Positions 1-8,231 are shown, counted from the first letter of the stretch. The stretch is 54,504 nt of DNA from Mycobacterium sp. E183 (GCF_001667735.1 NZ_LZJN01000167.1:1-54504), one strand, 5' to 3'. Notes: generated from the letters alone by a model not told the origin. Numbers and translations are program-made.

Positions 1-240
1 GGACGAAGTGCCGTCGCCCGGGCTCCCACCCGTCGAACTTCGGGTGGTGATGGGCCCGGTCCAGGGTCCCGGGCGGGGGTCGATCCCGACCAGGTCCCCG
101 AAGCCGACAAGGCCGGCCTGGCCGCGTCCGCACCGGAGATCGTCGCGGCGGTCAAACGGATGCTCGACGGCGTGCGCGACGGGGAGTTGGCCCCGTCGCC
201 GCCCGAGCCTGTCGCCGCGGCCCGCACCGGCTGGCTCTGA
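1..240 (+). CDS. 3' end of an unidentified protein, with an apparent frameshift
   Basis: The window opens inside a gene that ends with TGA at 238-240. Codon-position bias (G/C in third positions) shows that frame 2 is coding from base 2 to about base 75 and frame 1 from about base 80 to the stop. The switch coincides with the G-rich run at 71-79, and adding one G there would join the two parts into one reading frame. The joined tail is acidic then Pro/Ala-rich and ends RTGWL. I do not recognise the family and propose no function. It converges with the F420-type nitroreductase, with 28 bases between the stops. Whether the frameshift is real or a sequencing error in the homopolymer cannot be decided here. 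Confidence 0.45.
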   Translation, partial: GRSAVARAPTRRTSGGDGPGPGSRAGVDPDQVPEADKAGLAASAPEIVAAVKRMLDGVRDGELAPSPPEPVAAARTGWL

Positions 241-268
241 GCTCTCGAGTTCGGTTGCCCGGCAACGG

Positions 269-769
269 CTACCGGGAGTCTTCCGCGGAAAAGACGTCGA
301 TCGCCCGCACGGGCGTCAACATCACCAGCGGGATCTGACGGCTGGTTGACTGCTGATAGGTGAGGTACGGCGGATACAGGTGCGCCATGTACGCCCACAC
401 CTGGTGGCGTTCCTCGGCCTCGGGCTCCCGCCAAGTGGCCTCGAACGCTTGAGTCGCGATCTGGACGCCGATCGTGTTGCTCTGCAAGACGTTCAAGTAC
501 CACTGCGGGTGCGTGTCGGCACCGCCCTTGGACGCGACGACCACGATCTCGCCACCGACGTTGCCGTAGATCAACGGCCTGACGTAGCTCTTCCCCGACT
601 TGCGGCCCATACACCTGATCAGGCAGTGGGTGGTCATCGCCCTGCCCCCGACCGCGCTCACGTCCATGATGTGGCCGCGCGCGCCGCCGGAGGTCAGATA
701 CGTCTCGAGGTGCTCGGCGATCCAGTCGCTGCGTGCGGCTCGGATAGATGCGGCGTCGGCGTCGCTCAT
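269..769 (-). CDS. Deazaflavin (F420)-dependent nitroreductase family protein
   Basis: This 166-residue protein belongs to the Ddn/split beta-barrel family, whose members use reduced cofactor F420H2 to reduce nitro compounds, quinones and other small molecules. Typical family elements are visible: the GRKSGKSYVRPL strand-turn (about residues 55-66), the SKGGADTHPQWYLN segment (about 79-92) expected to contact the F420 phosphate and lactyl chain, and the YPPYLTYQ-IPLVML C-terminal part. The ATG at 769 has a good ribosome binding site, AGGAGT, five bases upstream. It lies 106 bases downstream of the DUF302 gene on the same strand and probably belongs to the same transcription unit. The natural substrate is unknown. 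The family assignment is firm; nitroreductase activity itself is an inference. Confidence 0.85.
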   Translation of the reverse strand: MSDADAASIRAARSDWIAEHLETYLTSGGARGHIMDVSAVGGRAMTTHCLIRCMGRKSGKSYVRPLIYGNVGGEIVVVASKGGADTHPQWYLNVLQSNTIGVQIATQAFEATWREPEAEERHQVWAYMAHLYPPYLTYQQSTSRQIPLVMLTPVRAIDVFSAEDSR

Positions 770-875
770 CGGTGACTCCTAACGTAAGCGAGGCGAGGGC
801 CTTTGGATGACGGCTTCCGTCGCCCGACTATGCCAGGCGGACCGGTCAGCCGTGCGCCGACCCAACCCGGTGCCG

Positions 876-1364
876 TTAGCCGCTCGTCACCTTTTCGGCC
901 AGCGCAGCCAACTTGGCGTCCAGTTGCTCCGCGGCGCTCAGTAATTCGGGATTGGGTTCGACGACCATCAGCGATGACGGCTTGACGTAGGTCAGGCTGC
1001 TGCCGGCCGGCTCGTCGGTGATCAAGACTTCGACCGGGGCGAACAGGCCCGCGGTCGGGTCGTGCCGCAGCATCGTGATCGCGATCAACGGGTTGCCGAG
1101 GATTACGCGAATCACCTTGCGGTCGATGCCGGCCTTGGGGATCCACGCGCCGTGGTCGAACAACCCGAACAACATGAATCCGCTGGGGCCGACGTGTGGT
1201 TCGACGGCCTGCCGGTAAGAATCCCAGTTGTCGCTAGTTGCCGCGATGTCGTTGATCGCGACGGCTCGCTCGCCGATGTCCGCGAGCAACGCGGCGAGCA
1301 GTTCGTCGTAGCTCTTCGTGCTGTCGTGGCGCACCCGCACGCCGTTGAAAACCGTCTCGGTCAT
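876..1364 (-). CDS. DUF302 domain protein
   Basis: This 162-residue protein carries a DUF302 domain, recognisable from the segment VILGNPLIAITMLRHDP followed by GLFAPVEVLI and TYVKPSSLM (about residues 90-138). DUF302 proteins have no established biochemical role; they occur as small soluble proteins, often beside redox genes. The start at 1364 is preferred over upstream in-frame codons because it has GAAGGA/AGGAAG sequences just upstream. Its ATG also overlaps the TGA of the NmrA-like gene as ATGA, which implies translational coupling. Coupling to an NAD(P)-binding oxidoreductase and a thiolase suggests a part in the same catabolic or detoxifying pathway, but that is inference. Confidence 0.82.
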   Translation of the reverse strand: MTETVFNGVRVRHDSTKSYDELLAALLADIGERAVAINDIAATSDNWDSYRQAVEPHVGPSGFMLFGLFDHGAWIPKAGIDRKVIRVILGNPLIAITMLRHDPTAGLFAPVEVLITDEPAGSSLTYVKPSSLMVVEPNPELLSAAEQLDAKLAALAEKVTSG

Positions 1365-2437
1365 AATCTTCCTGTCCTTCGGTCCTCGCCGATCTTGAGG
1401 ATCGGGGTCCGGTTCTCCGGTTGCACCCTGTCCCACAAGCCGCCCTTGCCCAGTTCTCGTCCCAACTGCTCTTCGCGGCGGAACCACTCCTCGGCAGTCT
1501 TGATCCGATTCGGGTGGATCTCGTCGAGCAGGCCGTAATCGCGCTTGATCACCTCGTATTTCCACAAGTTCCAGAATCCGGTGAAGTTGTCGCGGATGTT
1601 CATCGTGCTCTTGTCCTTGGGGTCCGCGTTGTAACCGGCGGGCGCATCCGCGGCCCCGCTAAGTGGGCCCTCGCGCCAGTAGGTGTCCAGGTCGGTGTCG
1701 ATGTACCGCGCCGGATGCCCGGTGACCGCCTCGAACGCCGCGGCGAGGTCGGCGTAGCGAATCTGGTCGACGGCGACTTCGAGATCCATGCCATTCGCGC
1801 GCTCGGGGTGGTCGAAAAGCCAGCGGACGTAATAGCCGCAGTCTTCGAGGGCCACATGGGGCACGGCCCCGTCGCCGAGCGGAACCCGCCAGGTCACCAC
1901 GCCATCCTCGATGGTGGGGGCCATCGGTGTGCCGGGCGAAATCACCATCTCGATGTAGGGGCCCGACGTGAAGACCGCCGCGCCCATCCGATCGGCGTTC
2001 ACCTGATTCTGGAACAGGATCCACTCACCCACGCGGCCCTTGCCGTCGTAATGGCCGGTGCGGAATCGCGAGTCATAGCCCGCTTTCTTGAGCCCGTAGT
2101 CGAGGTTGCCATACACGAAGAACTTGATTCCCTCTTCGATCGCTATCTCGTAGCTGCGGATGGCCCAATACATTTCGGTCTTCTCGCCCGTGTTGAATCC
2201 GTCGATGTTGACGAATGCCGCTTCACAACCGCGGAACCCTTCCCGCAGCTTCGCCTCGTCGGCGAATGAGCCTTCCAACACGGACACGTTGTCGAGGGCG
2301 AGCAGCTCCTTGGCTCGCCGGGAGCCGGGGTCTCGGCTGAGGAAGCGGATGGAATACTTGTCGTCGGCGACCAGGGCACGAATGATCGGCATGCCCTGGG
2401 CGCCGGTGCCGCCGACGACGAAGATCTTCTGGGACAT
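1361..2437 (-). CDS. NmrA-like NAD(P)-binding oxidoreductase (atypical SDR)
   Basis: This 358-residue protein begins with a Rossmann dinucleotide loop, GGTGAQG (about residues 8-14). A pattern typical of NmrA/isoflavone-reductase-like proteins follows (SRDPGS, VSVLEGSFAD, EAAFVNIDGF). Such proteins are either reductases or redox-sensing NAD(P)-binding proteins, and the classical SDR catalytic Tyr-x3-Lys is not obvious. The ATG at 2437 begins at MSQKIF; a longer in-frame extension upstream would overlap the thiolase. It starts five bases after the thiolase stop and ends overlapping the DUF302 start, so it is the middle gene of a tight operon. The C-terminal half has several aromatic and acidic stretches (EVIKRDYGLLDE) that I cannot assign. 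Confidence 0.85.
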   Translation of the reverse strand: MSQKIFVVGGTGAQGMPIIRALVADDKYSIRFLSRDPGSRRAKELLALDNVSVLEGSFADEAKLREGFRGCEAAFVNIDGFNTGEKTEMYWAIRSYEIAIEEGIKFFVYGNLDYGLKKAGYDSRFRTGHYDGKGRVGEWILFQNQVNADRMGAAVFTSGPYIEMVISPGTPMAPTIEDGVVTWRVPLGDGAVPHVALEDCGYYVRWLFDHPERANGMDLEVAVDQIRYADLAAAFEAVTGHPARYIDTDLDTYWREGPLSGAADAPAGYNADPKDKSTMNIRDNFTGFWNLWKYEVIKRDYGLLDEIHPNRIKTAEEWFRREEQLGRELGKGGLWDRVQPENRTPILKIGEDRRTGRL

Positions 2438-2442
2438 CGTCG

Positions 2443-3618
2443 TCAGCCCAGCCGCTCGATGATGGTGGCGTTGGCCATGCCGCCGCCCTCGCACATCGTC
2501 TGCAGCCCGTACCGGCCGCCGCGCTGCTCCAAAGCGTTGACGAGCGTGGTCATGATGCGGGCGCCGCTGGCCCCCAGCGGATGGCCGATCGCGATGGCGC
2601 CGCCGTTGACATTCGTCTTGGCCAGATCGGCGCCGGTGTCGTGCGCCCAGGCGAGCACGACGGGCGCGAAGGCCTCGTTGACCTCGAACAGGTCGATGTC
2701 AGCCAGCGTCAATCCCGCACGGTGGAGCACCTTTTCGGTGGCCGGGATGACCCCGGTCAGCATGTACAGCGGATCCGAGCCCACGACGGTGGTGGTGTGG
2801 ATGCGCGCCAGCGGGCGCAGGCCGAGCTTCTTGGCGACGTCGCTGGTGGTGATCAGCACGGCGGCGCTGCCGTCCGAGAGTGGCGAGGAGTTGCCGGCGG
2901 TGATCTCCCAATTGATCTGTGGGAAACGGGCTTTCATCGCCTCGCTGTAGAACGCGGGCCGCAAACCGGCCAGCGTCTCGACCGTCGTGCCGGGCCGGAT
3001 GAATTCGTCGGCGGACAGCCCGGCGATCGGGATCAGCTCGTTGTCGAAGAGCCCATCCTTGGTGGCGCGCGCGGCCTTGTCGTGGCTGCCCGCGGAGAAC
3101 TCGTCGAGCTGGGTGCGCGAGAAGCCCCACCGCGCCGCGATCAGTTCGGCGCTGATGCCCTGCGGCACCAGCCCGTCGGGATAGCGCCGCGTCATGTCGT
3201 CGCCGAAGGGATTGCTGCCCGGCAGCACCGAGGTGCCCATCGGGACGCGGCCCATCGACTCCACGCCGGCGGCGACGACGAGGTCGTAGGCGCCGGAGAG
3301 CACGCCCTGGGCGGCGAAGCTGATGGCCTGCTGGCTGCTGCCGCACTGCCGGTCGATCGTGACCCCGGGAACCGACTCGGGGAATCCGGCGCCGAGCAGC
3401 GCATTGCGGGCGATGTTGACCGCCTGGTCGCCGACCTGGGCGACGGCGCCGGCGATGACGTCGTCGATCTGCGCCGGGTCTACGCCGGTGCGCGCCACCA
3501 GCTCCCGCAGGCTGTGTGCCAGCAGGTCGGCGGGCAAGACGTCGTGCAGCGCACCGCTGGGCTTGCCCTTGCCGATGGGGGTGCGGACGGCTCCGACGAT
3601 GACGGCGTCGCGATTCAT
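2443..3618 (-). CDS. Acetyl-CoA C-acyltransferase (thiolase)
   Basis: This 391-residue thiolase catalyses thiolytic cleavage of 3-ketoacyl-CoA or the reverse condensation. All three catalytic motifs are present: the nucleophilic Cys92 in TIDRQCGSS, the GHPLGASGAR histidine motif near residue 347 and the CEGGGMANA cysteine near residue 378. The length is normal for the family. The ATG at 3618 follows a near-perfect Shine-Dalgarno AAGGAGG. It is the first gene of the leftward operon and is divergently placed from the HxlR regulator at 3713, which probably controls it. Both degradative and biosynthetic thiolases look like this; the absence of adjacent beta-oxidation genes leaves the direction open. 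No break or unusual residue was seen. Confidence 0.93.
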   Translation of the reverse strand: MNRDAVIVGAVRTPIGKGKPSGALHDVLPADLLAHSLRELVARTGVDPAQIDDVIAGAVAQVGDQAVNIARNALLGAGFPESVPGVTIDRQCGSSQQAISFAAQGVLSGAYDLVVAAGVESMGRVPMGTSVLPGSNPFGDDMTRRYPDGLVPQGISAELIAARWGFSRTQLDEFSAGSHDKAARATKDGLFDNELIPIAGLSADEFIRPGTTVETLAGLRPAFYSEAMKARFPQINWEITAGNSSPLSDGSAAVLITTSDVAKKLGLRPLARIHTTTVVGSDPLYMLTGVIPATEKVLHRAGLTLADIDLFEVNEAFAPVVLAWAHDTGADLAKTNVNGGAIAIGHPLGASGARIMTTLVNALEQRGGRYGLQTMCEGGGMANATIIERLG

Positions 3619-3712
3619 GGCTCCTCCTTGAGTCCGACGATCTAGGTATAGACAGCTGTACCCAGGTAAACATCTAGGTACACTAAAAGCAACCCAGCCG
3701 GAAGGGTGATTT
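3619..3712. promoter_or_regulatory. Divergent control region with direct repeats, thiolase operon / HxlR regulator
   Basis: This 94-base intergenic space must hold both promoters. It contains an exact 9-base direct repeat, ATCTAGGTA, at 3640-3648 and 3672-3680, spaced 32 bases apart (about three helical turns). A related CAGGTA lies at 3663-3668 and the palindrome ACAGCTGT at 3652-3659. The region is clearly richer in A/T than its neighbours. HxlR-type dimers usually bind repeated or dyad sites in their own divergent promoters, so these repeats are the best operator candidates. TACACT at 3678-3683 could be the -10 of the regulator gene. This is inference from position and repetition only. Confidence 0.5.
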
Positions 3713-4186
3713 ATGACACTGCTACAGGGGCCGCTCGCCGACCGCGATACCTGGTCGGCCGTCGGCGAGTGCGCGATCGAGAAGACCATGGCGGTGGTGG
3801 GCACCAAATCCGCGATGCTCATCATGCGCGAGGCCTACTACGGCACCACGCGCTTCGACGACTTCGCCCGCCGGGTGGGCATCACCAAGGCCGCCACCTC
3901 GGCCAGGCTGTCCGAACTGGTCGAGCTGGGGCTGCTGAAGCGGCAGCCCTACCACGAGCCGGGGCAGCGCCGGCGTGAGGAATACGTGCTCACGGAGGCC
4001 GGCATCGACTTCATGCCGGTGGTGTGGGCGATGTTCGAGTGGGGCCGGCGCCACCTGCCGGGCCGCCACCGGCTTCGCCTGACCCACCTCGGCTGTGGCG
4101 CCGATGCGGAGGTCCAAATGCGTTGCACCGAGGGGCATCTGGTGCCACCGGACGAGCTCGGCGTGCGGCTGGCTAAGTCTGGTTGA
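3713..4186 (+). CDS. HxlR-family winged-helix transcriptional regulator
   Basis: This 157-residue protein has a single HxlR-type winged helix-turn-helix. The family signature reads as KSAMLIMREAYYGTTRFDDFARRVGIT (about residues 31-57) followed by SELVELGLLKRQPY and the wing EEYVLTEAG. HxlR proteins are dimeric regulators responding to aldehydes, oxidants or metabolites. A short cysteine-containing tail (GCGADAEVQMRC, about 130-141) resembles the zinc-ribbon-like ends of some actinobacterial members. The ATG at 3713 has GAAGGG upstream. The gene is divergent from the thiolase operon and its end overlaps the end of rsgA by 14 bases, tail to tail. Local control of the thiolase-NmrA-DUF302-nitroreductase genes is inferred. 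Confidence 0.88.
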   Translation: MTLLQGPLADRDTWSAVGECAIEKTMAVVGTKSAMLIMREAYYGTTRFDDFARRVGITKAATSARLSELVELGLLKRQPYHEPGQRRREEYVLTEAGIDFMPVVWAMFEWGRRHLPGRHRLRLTHLGCGADAEVQMRCTEGHLVPPDELGVRLAKSG

Positions 4187-5165
4187 GCGCGGCCAGCAGC
4201 CGGCGGGCCGCGGCCACGCGGCGGGCGGCGGGGCCCGACAACGCGTCCAGGGCGCATTCGGGGTCGGCCGGCGGCCCCATGTGCCCGCAGCCGCGCGGGC
4301 AGTCCTCGATCGCCCCGGCGAGATCCGAGAAGGCCATCAGCACGTCGTCGGGTTGGATGTGTGCCAGCCCGAAGGACCGGATGCCCGGGGTGTCGATCAC
4401 CCAGCCGGAGGTCGCCAGGGGCTTGCTCAAAGGGAAGGCGACGGACTGGGTGGAGGTGTGCCGGCCGCGGCCGATGTCGGTGACCTCGCCGACGGCCCGT
4501 TCCGCCTCGGGGACAAGGCGATTCACCAAGGTCGACTTGCCGACGCCGGAGTGCCCGAGCAGCACGGTGATCTTGCCGCCGAGCAGGTCGGCCACCGCGA
4601 GTAGCGGGTCGTCGCGGCCCGCGGCCACCACCGTGAGGTCCAGGTCGACGAACTGCTCGGCGAACGGCTCCGGCGGCGCCAGGTCGGTCTTGGTCAGGCA
4701 CAGGATGGGCGTCAGGCCGCCGGCGTAGGCGGCGATCAGCGCCCGGTCCACCAGGCCGGTGCGCGGCGGCGGGTCGGCCAGCGCCACCACGATCAGCAAC
4801 TGGTCGGCGTTGGCCACCACCACCCGTTCGGTCGGATCGGTGTCATCGGCGGTGCGGCGCAGGACCGTTCGCCGCTCAGCGCGCCGGACGATGCGGGCCA
4901 GGGTGTCCAGCCGCCCGGACAGATCGCCCACCACGTAGACGTCGTCGCCGACCACGATCGGGGTGCGGCCGAGTTCCCGCGCCCGCATGGCGGTGATCCG
5001 GCGTTCGGGGTCGCCGCCCAGCACGCACCCCCAGCGGCCACGGTCGACGCTGACCACCATCGCGGCCTCGGCGTCGGCGTGCTCGGGACGAGTCTTGGTG
5101 CGCGGTCGCGAACCCCTGCCGGAGCGGACCTTGACGTCGGACTCGTCGTAATCGCCGGGCCTCAA
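4173..5165 (-). CDS. rsgA: Ribosome small-subunit-dependent GTPase RsgA
   Basis: This is a circularly permuted GTPase of 330 residues that acts late in 30S subunit maturation. The G motifs appear in the permuted order: TKTD (G4), GHSGVGKST (G1) and DTPGIRSFG (G3). They are followed by a zinc-binding segment with cysteines and histidine (CPRGCGH...PEC). The N-terminal OB-like part includes the basic stretch GRGSRPRTKTRP. I take the TTG at 5165 as start because it overlaps the aroA stop as TTGA and fits the M. tuberculosis orthologue as I recall it. An ATG at 5192 would add nine residues and overlap aroA further. The gene is coupled to aroA upstream. Confidence 0.93.
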   Translation of the reverse strand: MRPGDYDESDVKVRSGRGSRPRTKTRPEHADAEAAMVVSVDRGRWGCVLGGDPERRITAMRARELGRTPIVVGDDVYVVGDLSGRLDTLARIVRRAERRTVLRRTADDTDPTERVVVANADQLLIVVALADPPPRTGLVDRALIAAYAGGLTPILCLTKTDLAPPEPFAEQFVDLDLTVVAAGRDDPLLAVADLLGGKITVLLGHSGVGKSTLVNRLVPEAERAVGEVTDIGRGRHTSTQSVAFPLSKPLATSGWVIDTPGIRSFGLAHIQPDDVLMAFSDLAGAIEDCPRGCGHMGPPADPECALDALSGPAARRVAAARRLLAALNQT

Positions 5166-6439
5166 ATATCGGACCCCAGCATGTGTGCCCACAGCTCCGG
5201 AAACTCCGGCAGTGTCTTGGAGGTGGAGCCGATGTCGTCGACCACGAGCCCGGCCACCCGCAGCCCGATGATCGCGCCCGCCATCGCCATCCGGTGGTCG
5301 GCGTAGGCCCGCCAGACGCCGGGGTGCAGCGGTGTCGCGGTGATAACCAGGCCGTCGGGCGTCTCGGTGCAGTCGCCGCCGAGGTTGGTGATCTCGGTGC
5401 GCAGCGCGGCGAGGCGGTCGGTCTCGTGGCCCCGCAGGTGACCGATGCCGGAGAGGCGCGACACGGACCCCGGGGTCGCCAGCGCGGCCAGCGCCGCCAC
5501 CGACGGGGTCAGCTCGCCGACGTCGCGCAGGTCGACGTCGAAGCCGTCATAGCCGGCCGATCCGCGCACCTCCAGGTACGAACCATCTTGGTCGACAACG
5601 GCATTCAGCTTGCCCAGCACCGCCAGGATGTGCTCGGCCGGTTGCACGCTCGCCTCCGGCCAGCCGGTGATGCGCACCGTTCCGCCGCTGACCACGGCGG
5701 CTGCCAGGAAGGGGACGGCGTTGGTCAGGTCCGGTTCGACCTGCCAATGCCGGGCCGCGACCGGGCCGGGTTGCACCCGCCAGGTGTTGCGAACCGAGTC
5801 GTCGACCGCAACCCCGGCCTGGCGCAGCATCACCACCGTCATGGCGATGTGCGGCGCCGACGGCAGCGTCGCCCCGGTGTGCCGCACGGTCAGGCCCTCG
5901 GTGAACGACGGCGCGCACAACAGCAGCCCCGACACGAACTGCGAGGACGCCGACGCGTCGATGTCCACGGTCCCGCCGGCCACCGACCCGCCGCCGTGCA
6001 CGCGGAAGGGCAGGCCCGAGCCCTCGATCGGCACGCCCAGGCCGCGCAGCGCGTCGAGCAGCGGCGCGATCGGCCGCGCCCGGGCCTGCTCGTCGCCGTC
6101 GAACTCGACCACCGCCTCGGCCAGCGCCGCCAGCGGCGGGACGAACCGCAGCACCGTCCCGGCCAGGCCGCAATCCACCGTTGCCTCGGGCCCCGGGGCG
6201 ATCCGGCCACCGACCCTGAGCTCGGACCCGGTGCCGTCGACGCGCAAGCCGAGGGTGCGCAGCGCGCCGATCATCAGATCGGTGTCCCGGCTGCGCAGCG
6301 CCCCGCTGATGGTCGGGGCGCCGTGCCCCTGGGCGGCGGCCAACGCGGCCAGCACCAGCGCCCGATTGGTCTGCGACTTCGAGCCCGGAACGGTCACGGT
6401 CGCGTGCACCGGTTCCGGCGCGCTGGGGGCCGTCCACAT
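5162..6439 (-). CDS. aroA: 3-phosphoshikimate 1-carboxyvinyltransferase (EPSP synthase)
   Basis: This 425-residue cytoplasmic enzyme transfers the enolpyruvyl group of PEP to shikimate-3-phosphate, the sixth step of the shikimate pathway. Diagnostic motifs are PGSKSQTNRAL (about residues 17-27), CGLAGTVLRF (about 93-102), the substrate-binding ASASSQFVSGLLL and, near the C-terminus, RAYADHRMAMA. The glyphosate-site loop reads CGLAGT rather than the enteric GNAGT, as is usual for the actinobacterial type. The ATG at 6439 (MWTAP) is chosen over an in-frame start nine codons upstream by comparison with the mycobacterial orthologue. It is divergent from the SRAP gene and forms an operon with rsgA. 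Confidence 0.96.
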   Translation of the reverse strand: MWTAPSAPEPVHATVTVPGSKSQTNRALVLAALAAAQGHGAPTISGALRSRDTDLMIGALRTLGLRVDGTGSELRVGGRIAPGPEATVDCGLAGTVLRFVPPLAALAEAVVEFDGDEQARARPIAPLLDALRGLGVPIEGSGLPFRVHGGGSVAGGTVDIDASASSQFVSGLLLCAPSFTEGLTVRHTGATLPSAPHIAMTVVMLRQAGVAVDDSVRNTWRVQPGPVAARHWQVEPDLTNAVPFLAAAVVSGGTVRITGWPEASVQPAEHILAVLGKLNAVVDQDGSYLEVRGSAGYDGFDVDLRDVGELTPSVAALAALATPGSVSRLSGIGHLRGHETDRLAALRTEITNLGGDCTETPDGLVITATPLHPGVWRAYADHRMAMAGAIIGLRVAGLVVDDIGSTSKTLPEFPELWAHMLGSDI

Positions 6440-6489
6440 ACTCACCGGTCCATCATGGCGTGTCACCGAGCAATGCCACTATGGGACTT

Positions 6490-7254
6490 ATGTGTGGACG
6501 GTTCGCGGTCACCACCGATCCGGCGCTGCTGGCCCAGAAGATCAAGGCGATCGATGAGGCCACCGGCGCCTCCGAGAGCGCCGGCACGCCCAACTACAAC
6601 GTGGCGCCGACGTCGACGATCGCCGCCGTCGTGAGCCGCCACACCGATCCCGATGACGAGCCCACCCGCCGGGTGCGGCTGATGCGCTGGGGCCTGGTCC
6701 CGCCCTGGGTCAAGGCCGATGCCGACGGGGCGCCCGAGACCAAGGGCCCGATGCTGATCAACGCCCGCGCCGACAAGGTCACCACGTCGCCCGCGTTCCG
6801 GTCGAGCGCGAAGTCGAAGCGTTGTCTGATCCCGATGGACGGCTACTACGAATGGCGCGTCAACCCCGACGCGGCCGGCGGCAAGAAGTCCCGCAAGACG
6901 CCCTTCTTCATGTTCCGCCAGGACGGCGAGCCGCTGTTCATGGCGGGGCTGTGGTCGGTCTGGAAGCCGGCCAAGGCGGGCTCGCCGCTGCTGAGCTGCA
7001 CCATCATCACCACCGACGCGCCCGGCGAGCTGGCCGAGATCCATGACCGGATGCCTCTGGTGGTGCCGGAAGGGGAGTGGGACCGCTGGCTGGACCCCGA
7101 CGCCCCGATCGACGAAAAGCTGCTCACCCGGCCGCCCGACGTGAGCGGCATTCGAATGCGCGAGGTCTCGACCCTGGTCAACAACGTCCGCAACAACGGG
7201 CCCCAGTTACTCGAGCCGGCCGACCCGGAGCCCGAGCAGGCGACCCTGCTTTAG
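6490..7254 (+). CDS. SRAP domain protein (HMCES/YedK abasic-site protein-DNA crosslinker)
   Basis: This 254-residue SOS-response-associated peptidase family protein forms a thiazolidine crosslink with abasic sites in single-stranded DNA, shielding them at stalled forks. The start must be the ATG at 6490, because that places the catalytic cysteine at position 2 (MCGRF) once the initiator methionine is removed. An upstream in-frame ATG at 6481 would bury it. Other active-site elements are visible: NYNVAPTS (Asn near residue 38), the INARADK loop, RCLIPMDGYYEW with its Glu, and EIHDRMPLV with its His. It is divergent from aroA, with 50 bases between the starts, as in other mycobacteria. Confidence 0.93.
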   Translation: MCGRFAVTTDPALLAQKIKAIDEATGASESAGTPNYNVAPTSTIAAVVSRHTDPDDEPTRRVRLMRWGLVPPWVKADADGAPETKGPMLINARADKVTTSPAFRSSAKSKRCLIPMDGYYEWRVNPDAAGGKKSRKTPFFMFRQDGEPLFMAGLWSVWKPAKAGSPLLSCTIITTDAPGELAEIHDRMPLVVPEGEWDRWLDPDAPIDEKLLTRPPDVSGIRMREVSTLVNNVRNNGPQLLEPADPEPEQATLL

Positions 7255-7364
7255 GGTGCTCACCGAGGCGGCGCTTCGCGGTTGTACGCGCGAGACAACA
7301 TCCGGGCCACCTTTGTGGTTCGGCGACGGATCCGCGGGGTCCACGTGCGCTTTACCATGCATGG

Positions 7365-8231
7365 GTGACCGGCTCGTACACCCACACCTTCGAGGAGATC
7401 CGTGACCGCCCGGTGGCGGTGATCGGGGCGGGTACGCTCGGGCGCCGCATCGCGCTGATGTTCGCCAGCCGCGGCGGGACGGTGCGGATCTTCGCGCCCC
7501 GCGCCGAACAGCGCGCCTCGGCGGTCGACTTCGTCGCGCAGAACCTGCCAAAGTTGTTGCAGGAGCGTGGTTTTGGTGAGATCGGTCAGGCGGTCGCGAC
7601 GGGCTCGCTGGAAGAGGCGCTCGACGGCGCATGGCTGGTGGTCGAGTCGGTTCCAGAAAAGCTCGAGGTCAAGATCGCCGCCTGGGACCAGATCGACCAG
7701 GCGGCGCCGGCGGATACGATCTTCGCCACCAATTCGTCGTCGTACCCGTCGCGCCTGATGGCAACGTACGTGAAGGACAAGTCGCGGCTGTGCAACATGC
7801 ACTTCTATATGCCTCCGGCCTCCATCGGCGTGGATCTGATGTCCGACGGTCAGACCGATCGGGGACTACTCGACACCCTGCTGACCGTCCTGCCGGAGTT
7901 CGGCGTCCATCCCTTCGAGGCGCGCAAGGAATGCACCGGCTTCATCTTCAATCGCATCTGGGCCGCCATCAAACGCGAGTCGCTGGCGGTGGTAGCGGAG
8001 GGGGTGGCCCGTCCCGAGGACGTCGACGGCATGTTCAAGGTCAACCTCGGCGTGCCGGCCGGTCCGTTTCAGATGATGGACGCCGTGGGCCTCGACGTCG
8101 TGCTCGACATCGAAAACCACTATGCCCAGGAGTTCCCGCACCTTCCCGAACACGTGCGTGAGTTGCTGCAGTCCTACGTCGACGCCGGCAAGCTCGGCAT
8201 CAAGTCCGGCGAGGGCTTCTACACGTACTAG
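7365..8231 (+). CDS. 3-hydroxyacyl-CoA dehydrogenase family protein
   Basis: This 288-residue NAD-dependent dehydrogenase resembles 3-hydroxybutyryl-CoA or 3-hydroxyacyl-CoA dehydrogenases. It has the Rossmann loop GAGTLGRRIA (about residues 21-30), the ATNSSSYPSRLM segment and a helical C-terminal domain beginning with GFIFNRIWAAIKRESL. VNLGVPAGPFQMMD and DIENHYAQ follow further on. The usual catalytic histidine position reads NMHFYMPP, so the HF motif is kept. I prefer the GTG at 7365 because a TACCAT -10 element ends six bases upstream, which suits a leaderless mRNA. It opens the accessory block leading to the PHA genes and could supply or consume 3-hydroxyacyl-CoA; that link is inference. 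Confidence 0.87.
   Translation: MTGSYTHTFEEIRDRPVAVIGAGTLGRRIALMFASRGGTVRIFAPRAEQRASAVDFVAQNLPKLLQERGFGEIGQAVATGSLEEALDGAWLVVESVPEKLEVKIAAWDQIDQAAPADTIFATNSSSYPSRLMATYVKDKSRLCNMHFYMPPASIGVDLMSDGQTDRGLLDTLLTVLPEFGVHPFEARKECTGFIFNRIWAAIKRESLAVVAEGVARPEDVDGMFKVNLGVPAGPFQMMDAVGLDVVLDIENHYAQEFPHLPEHVRELLQSYVDAGKLGIKSGEGFYTY

Noticed and set aside
3949..5041. Long reading frames on alternative frames within rsgA and aroA
   Set aside because: They are out-of-frame shadows with Arg/Pro/Ala-rich low-complexity translations; rsgA and aroA explain the region with full motif sets.
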